5,472 nucleotides of DNA from an uncultured Acidimicrobiales bacterium (GTDB lineage Bacteria; Actinomycetota; Acidimicrobiia; Acidimicrobiales; SZUA-35), in NCBI GenBank assembly GCA_938028175.1, contig CALJAE010000182.1:1-5472 (forward strand), read 5' to 3'. The notes under the pieces are model-generated. The model searched no databases. It saw nothing but the letters and a program-made list of their open reading frames with translations, and was not told the DNA's origin. Shown one piece after another: positions 1-4,698 of the stretch. The position numbers were made by a program, and so were the translations under genes. Each line of letters begins with the position of its first letter. Within the stretch, counting starts at the first letter, position 1.

Positions 1-827
1 CCTTGTGAGGCTTCGTTACGAGTATCAAACCCATCCATGGTTATCACAAGGTCATCTCGGTGTGGACCAACTGTGGTTACTGATCTACGGATGTCATTGG
101 TTCGATTCTCAATCAGCTCTCCAACCAGGTCGTCTTTCCAAGTCGAGACATAATCAAGCTTAATGTCACGTCTCTCGCCTGCTAGCTCGGCATATGCCAA
201 GGTCACCATTGGTCGAATGCGTTCTAACAAAGCGTCACGCAGATTCCGAACTCGGGCTCCTGCTTCACCAACACGTTTGTCCCAAACGTCTAACGTGGCT
301 TCAACTGATTCATCCGCTGCAGTACGAATTTGTTTCAACAGCGAATTGCGTTGCTTTAAGCTCTTATCAAACGTTGCATAAGTTGTTGCCTGGCTAGGGT
401 CCAAAGAGATAATCAGATCATCTAAATAGTCACGGCGATTACTAGGACCAAACTTAATGAGCGACAGATCATCGGGCGCAAAAACTGTGACTTGCAGTGC
501 TCCCAAAAGATCCTTAGAACGTTTCAGGGGTTGCTTGTTGACAAAGGCTTTAGTTCTACCGCTAGCAACTTCAAGCTCAATTAGAACTTCTCTATCGTCT
601 CTTATACCCTTTGCTCGAAGTACTCCCCTGTCAGCTCCCTTACGAATCAGATTCTGTGTCTGAGAACCACGATGAGACTTCTGAGTCGACAACACACTTA
701 ACGCTTCAACCAGGTTTGTCTTACCAATACCGTTAGGGCCAATGAATGAATTTAGACCCGACGAAAGTTCGAAGTGCGCAGACTCATAGCTACGAAAGTT
801 TCTAATCCAAAGATCAGAAATAATCAC
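1..827 (-). CDS. recF: RecF, DNA replication and repair ATPase (3' end cut off by window edge)
   Basis: RecF is an SMC/ABC-type ATPase that works with RecO and RecR to load RecA at single-strand gaps and stalled forks. The first 275 residues are present, out of about 360-380 usual for the family. Visible motifs in order are the N-terminal strand 'LWIRNFRSYE' (6-15), Walker A GPNGIGKT (30-37), the family block 'FAPDDLSLIK' followed by 'RRDYLD' (116-136), and the RecF hallmark GPHRDDL (254-260). The window ends at 'EASQ', just where the ABC signature begins, so the signature, Walker B and D-loop lie outside. The start is GTG at 825-827. No in-frame start precedes it, and AAAGG overlapping the dnaN stop sits 10 bases upstream. 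The gap to dnaN is only 13 bases, so recF is probably co-transcribed with dnaN and translated by reinitiation. No frameshift is seen. Confidence 0.96.
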   Translation of the reverse strand, partial: MIISDLWIRNFRSYESAHFELSSGLNSFIGPNGIGKTNLVEALSVLSTQKSHRGSQTQNLIRKGADRGVLRAKGIRDDREVLIELEVASGRTKAFVNKQPLKRSKDLLGALQVTVFAPDDLSLIKFGPSNRRDYLDDLIISLDPSQATTYATFDKSLKQRNSLLKQIRTAADESVEATLDVWDKRVGEAGARVRNLRDALLERIRPMVTLAYAELAGERRDIKLDYVSTWKDDLVGELIENRTNDIRRSVTTVGPHRDDLVITMDGFDTRNEASQ

Positions 828-840
828 TACTGCGTGACCT

Positions 841-1926
841 TTAAGAAACGCGAACTGGCATTAGTAGATAGAGCAAGTCTTCTACCCCAACACTGTGAAT
901 TAGTGCTGGCTTAAGTTCATCGATAGTTGAAAGAGTAATCTCATCGCCTGGTGTAACTTCCACACCCTCAGCCAAATACTGTGGATTGAAAGCAACAATC
1001 AAGTCAGAGCCGTCGTAACTACCTTCCACGAATTCTCTCGCTGTACCAACATCTTGAGTAACAGCTACAAGCTCTACCCCATCAGAAGTCATCTCAAGTC
1101 GAACTGGCGTTGACTCACGGGCAAGCAACTTAACTCTTCTAAGCGCCTCTAAGAATTCACCACGGTTAACAGTCAGTTTGTTTGGATGACTGTCTGGGAT
1201 AAGACCACGGTAATTAGGGAACTCACCTTCGATCAAACGAGTTGTGATCTTGATATCACCAACTAAGAATGCTGCTTCGTTGTCCCCAAGTTGAAGATCG
1301 ACCTTGTCACCTTTGTCTAGCACCTTGTTTAATTCTTCAAGTGCTCGAGACGGTATAAGAACGCTTTGTCCCTTCTTAAGAACTGCTGCGTTCTTAAGGT
1401 CTCTCATAGCCAAACGGTAAGAGTCTGTTGCTACTAGTCGAAGACCATCACCTTCGCTCGCTAGAAGAACACCTGTCAGAATTGGACGAGAGTCATCCGA
1501 GCTTGCAGCTAAGACAACTTGTTGCAGCGAGTTATTTAACTCTTCAGCAGAAAGAGTAAATGTTTCTGACTCTGTTGCAGCAAGCTTAGGGAAATCATCG
1601 GAAGCTATTAGACGAATGCTAAATTCACTTCTTCCAGAAGTTATCTGTAACGAATCTCCAGAAACTTCTAGCGAAACAGCGCCAGGCTTAATTGCTTTAA
1701 CAATGTCAGCTGCAAGACGGGCAGGTATAACGGCTTCGCCATCTGTTGAACCAGATACTTCTACATCAACTGAGATTGTTAGATCTCGATCAGTTCCAGT
1801 CAAGCTAAGAGTATTTTTCTTAAGGATCGCTTGAATTCCTGAAAGACCAGGAAGGCCTTTGTTCACAGCACGACCCGCTGTCGCTAGAGACTCAACTAGT
1901 ACATCTCTTTCACACTTGAACTTCAT
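841..1926 (-). CDS. dnaN: DnaN, DNA polymerase III beta sliding clamp
   Basis: DnaN is the ring-shaped dimeric clamp that encircles DNA, tethers the replicative polymerase, and binds many repair partners through a hydrophobic pocket. At 361 residues it is near the usual 365-395, and three clamp domains can be laid out at about 1-118, 122-240 and 245-361. Recognisable stretches are 'MKFKCERDVLVE' at the N-terminus, 'RPILTGVLL' (147-155), 'ATDSYRLA' (166-173), 'GEFPNYRGLIP' (234-244), and the C-terminal tail 'YLLMPVRVS' (353-361), which corresponds to the family's YLIMPMRL and forms part of the partner-binding cleft. The ATG at 1924-1926 has GGAG (1932-1935) five bases upstream, a good ribosome binding site. 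It lies downstream of oriC and just upstream of recF, as in most bacteria. No clear sigma-70 promoter could be picked out in the gap above it, so it may be read from its own weak promoter or from dnaA. Confidence 0.98.
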   Translation of the reverse strand: MKFKCERDVLVESLATAGRAVNKGLPGLSGIQAILKKNTLSLTGTDRDLTISVDVEVSGSTDGEAVIPARLAADIVKAIKPGAVSLEVSGDSLQITSGRSEFSIRLIASDDFPKLAATESETFTLSAEELNNSLQQVVLAASSDDSRPILTGVLLASEGDGLRLVATDSYRLAMRDLKNAAVLKKGQSVLIPSRALEELNKVLDKGDKVDLQLGDNEAAFLVGDIKITTRLIEGEFPNYRGLIPDSHPNKLTVNRGEFLEALRRVKLLARESTPVRLEMTSDGVELVAVTQDVGTAREFVEGSYDGSDLIVAFNPQYLAEGVEVTPGDEITLSTIDELKPALIHSVGVEDLLYLLMPVRVS

Positions 1927-1985
1927 TACTGCTCCGAAACTAACTACAGAATTTACTACGTTAACTTAGATCAATCTGTATGCGA

Positions 1986-1996
1986 GCTAGCCTAGC
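1986..1996. repeat. 11-bp odd palindrome GCTAGCCTAGC upstream of dnaN
   Basis: GCTAG and CTAGC flank a single central base, giving a perfect inverted repeat about 60 bases upstream of the dnaN start. It could be an operator for dnaN or a protein-binding site at the edge of oriC, but it matches no site I can name. A palindrome this short can also occur by chance. Confidence 0.3.
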
Positions 1997-2045
1997 CAAG
2001 AATCACAATAGTTTCTTGATTTTTAGTACTTAAACATCGCAGTTT

Positions 2046-2054
2046 TTGACCACA
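2046..2054 (+). promoter_or_regulatory. DnaA box TTGACCACA
   Basis: This differs by one base from the actinobacterial box TTGTCCACA. It is the oriC box nearest to dnaN, on the far side of the AT-rich stretch from the main box cluster. Confidence 0.55.
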
Positions 2055-2109
2055 CGACATCAACATCTGCAAACGACGTTTATCTACTTTGGCTTGGTCC
2101 GAAATGAGT

Positions 2110-2118
2110 TTCCCCACA
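2110..2118 (+). promoter_or_regulatory. Weak DnaA box TTCCCCACA
   Basis: It matches TTATCCACA at 7 of 9 positions, including the full CCACA core. It directly abuts the dnaN-proximal edge of the AT-rich stretch, which makes a functional role more plausible than the score alone suggests. Confidence 0.4.
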
Positions 2119-2160
2119 GTTACTTTTTGTTTTGTTTTTAAATGATAGTTATATGTAATA
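2119..2160. other. AT-rich candidate DNA unwinding element
   Basis: About 42 bases with roughly seven G or C, including T-runs interrupted by single G (TTTTTGTTTTGTTTTTAAA). It is flanked on one side by a weak box (2110-2118) and on the other by a double box (2166-2181). Read on the minus strand from the double box there is a short GC-containing spacer, then CTATTA, then a run of A/T. This order resembles the basal unwinding system described for Bacillus subtilis. The role is inferred from composition and position only. Confidence 0.55.
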
Positions 2161-2165
2161 GGACC

Positions 2166-2181
2166 TGTGGATTGTGAACAA
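2166..2181 (-). promoter_or_regulatory. Overlapping pair of DnaA boxes
   Basis: On the minus strand this reads TTGTTCACA (2173-2181, one mismatch to TTGTCCACA) followed by CAATCCACA (2166-2174, two mismatches), in the same orientation and overlapping by two bases. It sits at the dnaA-side edge of the AT-rich candidate unwinding element, the position expected for boxes that direct DnaA onto the melted strand. Confidence 0.6.
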
Positions 2182-2212
2182 CTGTTCTGAGTCTTCTTAA
2201 GCAGCGGAATTA

Positions 2213-2221
2213 TTTTCCACA
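2213..2221 (+). promoter_or_regulatory. DnaA box TTTTCCACA
   Basis: One mismatch to TTATCCACA. The same 9-mer occurs three more times around the start of dnaA, which suggests it is a preferred local variant. Confidence 0.65.
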
Positions 2222-2268
2222 TGGGGTTCTGCCTTACACACCGAATTACAAATAAGTAATTAAATCAC

Positions 2269-2277
2269 TGTGAATAA
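2269..2277 (-). promoter_or_regulatory. DnaA box TTATTCACA
   Basis: A perfect match to the general consensus TTATNCACA on the minus strand. It is embedded in the second AT-rich run of the origin. Confidence 0.65.
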
Positions 2278-2316
2278 GCAGCATTTACAGGGGTAGTTGT
2301 TCGCAAATAATCAACA

Positions 2317-2336
2317 GAGTTATCCGGAGTTATTCC
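2317..2336. repeat. 10-bp tandem repeat spanning the dnaA stop codon
   Basis: Two adjacent units, GAGTTATCCG and GAGTTATTCC, differ at three positions. Each contains a TTATCC or TTATTCC start that resembles the first half of a DnaA box but lacks the CACA end. They may be weak or degenerate boxes at the edge of oriC. The second unit includes the dnaA stop codon. Confidence 0.4.
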
Positions 2337-3733
2337 CCAGCTTCAGCCGTGTTACGCACAGCTTTTTCCAGAGTTGTGACGTGGTTATAGATCTGTGTGC
2401 GTTCTTTCATTAACGCTTCAACTTTGTCACAAGCATGAATAACAGTGGTGTGATCTCTTCCGCCAAACTCTCGAGCAATCATCGGAAAGCTCAAGTCAGT
2501 CATTTGTCGGGACAGATACATAGCAACTTGTCTCGCAATAACCAATGGTCGTCGACGTGACTTACCTTTAAGCTCTTCGATTCCAAAACCAAAGTGAGCT
2601 TGAGTAGCGTCCATGATCATGTCAACGTTAATTTGTTTTGGCTGTCGATTAGCAATGAAGTCACCCAAAACTTCCGATGCCAGCTCAATCGTTATTGTTT
2701 CATTATTCAAGTTTGCATGAGCGGCTACTTTGTTAAGCGCTCCTTCAAGTTCACGGATATTGGTTTTAATTGCAGTAGCAATATATTCGGCAACATCGCT
2801 AGGGAGATCGATTGAATCGTTATCAGACTTTTTCTGCAGAATCGCCATTCTGGTTTCAACATCAGGAGGTTGAATATCAGTTAGTAGACCCATCATAAAG
2901 CGGCTTTTTAAGCGGTCTTCCAGGGTTGGTATCGCATCTGGAGGGCGGTCAGAAGACAATATGATTTGCTTGTTATCTGCATATAGATCGTTGAAGGTGT
3001 GGAAGAGTTCTTCCTGAAGACGATCTTTACCTTCGATGAACTGGATGTCGTCGATTAAGAGAACATCGATCTTTCTATAGCGAGCTTTGAAGTCATTGCC
3101 AGCTGAGTTCTTAATCGAATCAACAAACTCATTCAAGAAAGTTTCAGTCGAAACATAACGAACCGTTAGCTGAGGGTAAACATCGTTTACGTAAGTTTCA
3201 ACAGATTTAAGAATGTGAGTCTTACCTAACCCAGCCTGTCCATAAATGAAAAGAGGGTTATATGAATTGCCAGGGCGTTCGGCAACCGACAACGCAGCAG
3301 CATGAGCGAACCTATTAGATTGGCCAATTACGAAAGTATCAAACGTATAGCGTCGGTGATCTGCCTGAATAGGACTCTTTGGAGGTTTAGGCGAATCAGT
3401 TACATCGATAACTGGTTCTTTCTCTGTCAGATCCAATTGAACTTTTGAATCGTCGAACAGCGTTGGCAGCAAGGTCTCGAATTTGACACTGATTACAGAT
3501 CCCAATGCTTCGACTACAGCTTCTTCAACAAAGGGACGGTATTTACCATCGAGTTTGTCTCGAACAATTCCGTTTGGAAGCCCAACTACTAGTTGCCGCT
3601 TTGTGAGCTTCATACCTTGTGCTTGTGAGAAAGTACTTTGCCAAATACCTTCTGAATACTGGGTTCTTAAGATTTCAGAGGCACTTTTCCACAGATTTAC
3701 TGCGTCAAGTTGCGAATCTAGGCTTTTTTCCAT
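2330..3733 (-). CDS. dnaA: DnaA, chromosomal replication initiator
   Basis: DnaA is the AAA+ initiator that binds DnaA boxes, assembles as an ATP-bound filament, melts oriC and helps load the helicase. The 467 residues cover all four domains: domain I (about 1-85), a short charged linker II (about 86-126), AAA+ domain III (about 127-345) and DNA-binding domain IV (about 370-460). Seen directly: Walker A GQAGLGKTH (165-173), Walker B 'VLLIDDIQF' (224-232), sensor 1 'ILSSDRPP' (258-265), the arginine finger in 'SRFMMGL' (R278), sensor 2 'NIRELEGAL' with R327, and the box-reading signature GGRDHTTVIHA (424-434). The ATG at 3731-3733 is preceded by a purine tract GGGGAAAGG (3736-3744). The linker is much shorter than in Streptomyces. 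Boxes in its leader and one inside its first codons point to autoregulation. It is divergent from rpmH. Confidence 0.99.
   Translation of the reverse strand: MEKSLDSQLDAVNLWKSASEILRTQYSEGIWQSTFSQAQGMKLTKRQLVVGLPNGIVRDKLDGKYRPFVEEAVVEALGSVISVKFETLLPTLFDDSKVQLDLTEKEPVIDVTDSPKPPKSPIQADHRRYTFDTFVIGQSNRFAHAAALSVAERPGNSYNPLFIYGQAGLGKTHILKSVETYVNDVYPQLTVRYVSTETFLNEFVDSIKNSAGNDFKARYRKIDVLLIDDIQFIEGKDRLQEELFHTFNDLYADNKQIILSSDRPPDAIPTLEDRLKSRFMMGLLTDIQPPDVETRMAILQKKSDNDSIDLPSDVAEYIATAIKTNIRELEGALNKVAAHANLNNETITIELASEVLGDFIANRQPKQINVDMIMDATQAHFGFGIEELKGKSRRRPLVIARQVAMYLSRQMTDLSFPMIAREFGGRDHTTVIHACDKVEALMKERTQIYNHVTTLEKAVRNTAEAGE
3685..3693 (+). promoter_or_regulatory. DnaA box TTTTCCACA inside the dnaA coding region
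   Basis: This 8/9 match lies within codons 14-17 of dnaA, in line with the boxes of the dnaA leader and in the same orientation as those at 3746 and 3758. It may extend a DnaA filament over the start of its own gene. Coding constraint could also produce it by chance. Confidence 0.45.
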
Positions 3734-3745
3734 GACCTTTCCCCA

Positions 3746-3766
3746 ATTTCCACAGGCTTTTCCACA
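3746..3766 (+). promoter_or_regulatory. Tandem DnaA boxes just upstream of dnaA
   Basis: ATTTCCACA (3746-3754, 7/9) and TTTTCCACA (3758-3766, 8/9) are in the same orientation and 12 bases apart from start to start, close to one helical turn. They lie in the dnaA leader immediately before the ribosome binding site. DnaA bound here could block elongation or translation of its own message. Together with the box at 3827 they form the second box cluster of the window. Confidence 0.6.
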
Positions 3767-3826
3767 CTATTTGGCGGTTGTGTAGGTTAGAAACTACCAG
3801 CGATAGCCAAAGCGAGCCACAAAACC

Positions 3827-3835
3827 TGTGGAAAA
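3827..3835 (-). promoter_or_regulatory. DnaA box TTTTCCACA in the dnaA-rpmH region
   Basis: On the plus strand this reads TGTGGAAAA, one mismatch to the consensus complement. It forms a 5-bp inverted repeat with CCACA at 3817-3821 (CCACA, five bases, TGTGG), so a weak box of opposite orientation may face it. It lies about 35 bases downstream of the predicted dnaA -10 element, a suitable place for autorepression. Confidence 0.55.
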
Positions 3836-3858
3836 GTTGCTTCTGGGAACTATCTGAG

Positions 3859-3887
3859 TTGGGATGCTCTATATATACCAATAGCAT
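3859..3887 (+). promoter_or_regulatory. Possible rpmH operon promoter
   Basis: TTGGGA (3859-3864) and TAGCAT (3882-3887) are separated by 17 bases and each matches the sigma-70 consensus at four of six positions. This would start the message near 3894 and give a leader of about 100 bases before rpmH. The match is modest; no better-spaced pair was seen closer to rpmH. Confidence 0.35.
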
Positions 3888-3902
3888 TAAGGTCGCTCTC
3901 AA
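3872..3902 (-). promoter_or_regulatory. Predicted dnaA promoter with extended -10
   Basis: On the minus strand, TTGAGA (3897-3902, five of six to consensus) is followed after 19 bases by TATATA (3872-3877), which is preceded by TG and one base, an extended -10 that can offset the long spacer. Transcription would start near 3865, leaving a dnaA leader of about 130 bases that contains three DnaA boxes. It overlaps the possible rpmH promoter on the other strand. Confidence 0.5.
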
Positions 3903-3912
3903 CTTTTAGAGC
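3895..3912. repeat. Small inverted repeat GCTCT-N8-AGAGC
   Basis: A perfect 5-bp stem with an 8-base loop (CAACTTTT). It would sit at the very start of the rpmH message if the promoter call is right, and it overlaps the dnaA -35. It is too weak to call a terminator. Confidence 0.25.
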
Positions 3913-3931
3913 TTATTGTTTGAACATAGTT

Positions 3932-3966
3932 AACCAGGTAATCCTTCCTACGTATCTCACCTGGTT
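3932..3966 (+). promoter_or_regulatory. Inverted repeat in the rpmH leader (possible RNA hairpin)
   Basis: AACCAGGT (3932-3939) and ACCTGGTT (3959-3966) are perfectly complementary over 8 bases with a 19-base loop, ending 17 bases before the GGAG ribosome binding site of rpmH. It could be a leader hairpin for control of L34 synthesis, or a dyad-symmetric protein site. No terminator-like T-run follows it. Function is unknown. Confidence 0.45.
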
Positions 3967-3994
3967 TGCACAGATTTCACCCCGGAGAATTGGT

Positions 3995-4132
3995 ATGAGT
4001 AAACGTACTTTGCAACGTAATACACGCAAGCGCTCAAAGAAGCACGGCTTCCGTAAGCGTCAATCGACACGCGCTGGTCGCAAGATTTTGGCTGCACGTC
4101 GTAAAAAGGGCAGAGCTAGAATCAGCGCGTGA
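3995..4132 (+). CDS. rpmH: RpmH, 50S ribosomal protein L34
   Basis: L34 is a very small, strongly basic protein of the large ribosomal subunit that threads into 23S rRNA. The 45-residue product is the normal length and is almost entirely Arg/Lys-rich. The core 'HGFRKRQSTRAGRKILAARR' (17-36) and 'KGRARISA' at the end are typical. The ATG at 3995-3997 has GGAG (3984-3987) seven bases upstream, which decides the start: the reading frame stays open to a TTG at 3920, but that extension resembles no part of L34. The segment after 'MSKRT' reads 'LQRN', whereas most L34 proteins have an aromatic residue and a Pro here (YQPN or FQPN). It is the first gene of the rightward operon, and its stop overlaps the rnpA start. 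Confidence 0.98.
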   Translation: MSKRTLQRNTRKRSKKHGFRKRQSTRAGRKILAARRKKGRARISA

Positions 4133-4467
4133 TTCTCAGTCGAGTTTCATCGAAAGATACCTTTTCTAGATTTCAGACTGAAGGTATCAAGGTTAGTTCT
4201 GGTCCCGTAAGTGTGGTATTTGTGCCAATTGAATCTAAAAAGCCTCAAGTAGCAATGGCAATAACTAAGAAGTTTGGTTCAGCCGTTGATCGCAACAGAG
4301 CACGCAGACGACTTCGTCATGCGTTTGATGAGGTAATTCAGAATCACACTGAGCTTTATAGCAATGCTTTTTTATTGTTTGGATCTCGAAAGATTTTGAG
4401 TTGTGACTACGCCGGTCTTGTTAGCAGTCTTGATGATTGTTGCAGCCAGATTGATAAGAGGTCTTAG
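4129..4467 (+). CDS. rnpA: RnpA, protein subunit of ribonuclease P
   Basis: RnpA binds the catalytic RNase P RNA and helps it grip precursor tRNA 5' leaders. The product is 112 residues, usual for the family. It has the N-terminal '(K)DTFSRFQTEG' segment (10-19) that lines the leader-binding cleft, and the RNR signature in 'AVDRNRARRRLRHAF' (52-66), with R55, N56, R57, R60, R61 and R63 matching the family. The start is GTG at 4129-4131, sharing GTGA with the rpmH stop codon. There is only a weak ribosome site in front, so translation is probably coupled to rpmH. No other start in the frame would keep the conserved N-terminus. The overlap keeps L34 and the RNase P protein on one message. The gene for the RNA subunit is not in this window. 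Confidence 0.96.
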   Translation: MILSRVSSKDTFSRFQTEGIKVSSGPVSVVFVPIESKKPQVAMAITKKFGSAVDRNRARRRLRHAFDEVIQNHTELYSNAFLLFGSRKILSCDYAGLVSSLDDCCSQIDKRS

Positions 4468-4698
4468 GTGGCTAAGCGTTTGATCCTAAAAGCGATCCGC
4501 ATATATCAGTCTTACTCGAGTACAAGACCTTGCCGTTGTCGATACTTCCCAACCTGCAGTGTTTATACAGCAGAAGCTATTGAAACATATGGCGCTCAAA
4601 GAGGTACTTGGCTAGGAATTAAACGAGTTTTTAGATGCCGTCCGTTCGGAGCACACGGTTATGACCCGGTTCCGCTTGAAAGTGAGTTTGTTAAGTGA
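4468..4698 (+). CDS. yidD: YidD, membrane protein insertion efficiency factor
   Basis: YidD is a small, membrane-associated protein encoded next to yidC that aids insertion of inner-membrane proteins; its mechanism is not well known. The 76-residue product carries the family core: 'CRYFPTCSVYTAEAI' (24-38), the 'G..RG.WLG.KR' helix (42-53), 'RCRPF' (56-60) and 'HGYDPVP' (63-69). The three family cysteines are at C24, C30 and C57, with an extra one at C22. An amphipathic basic N-terminus (KRLILKAIRIYQ) fits membrane association. The GTG start directly follows the rnpA TAG with no gap. AAGAGG (4456-4461), inside the end of rnpA and six bases before the GTG, serves as the ribosome site. Its stop overlaps the yidC start. 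Confidence 0.95.
   Translation: MAKRLILKAIRIYQSYSSTRPCRCRYFPTCSVYTAEAIETYGAQRGTWLGIKRVFRCRPFGAHGYDPVPLESEFVK

Larger units (their letters stand above)
1927..2329. other. oriC: oriC, chromosomal replication origin (dnaA-dnaN intergenic region)
   Basis: This 403-base noncoding gap lies between the dnaA stop and the dnaN start, the usual place for oriC in actinobacteria. I read four DnaA-box-like sites with at most one mismatch to TTATCCACA, TTGTCCACA or TTATNCACA, in both orientations: 2046-2054, 2173-2181, 2213-2221 and 2269-2277. Weaker 7/9 matches are at 2110-2118, 2166-2174, 2320-2328 and 2330-2338. A stretch of about 42 bases with very few G or C (2119-2160) lies between boxes and is the best unwinding candidate; a second AT-rich run is at 2243-2278. 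An ORF reading through much of this region on the minus strand has no recognisable family features and is taken as chance. The assignment is inference from context plus boxes; initiation sites were not mapped. Confidence 0.88.

Noticed and set aside
163..663. Plus-strand reading frames opposite recF
   Set aside because: They are shadows of recF, whose minus-strand product is clearly conserved.
1927..2045. Search for a sigma-70 promoter for dnaN
   Set aside because: Several TTG.. and TA...T words occur but none pair at 16-19 bases with adequate matches, so no promoter is claimed.
1992..2222. 76-residue open reading frame on the minus strand within oriC
   Set aside because: It overlaps several DnaA boxes and the AT-rich element, has no recognisable domain and no good ribosome site, and is explained by chance in origin DNA.
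3705..3902. 65-residue minus-strand reading frame overlapping the dnaA start
   Set aside because: It lies over the dnaA promoter and box cluster in a different frame from dnaA and shows no family features.
3895..3912. Intrinsic terminator candidate GCTCT-N8-AGAGC followed by TTATTGTTT
   Set aside because: The stem is only 5 bp with no continuous T-run, and it lies where promoters are expected, not at a gene end.
3920..3994. Upstream in-frame extension of rpmH from a TTG
   Set aside because: The added residues resemble no L34 protein, and the GGAG site is correctly placed for the ATG at 3995.
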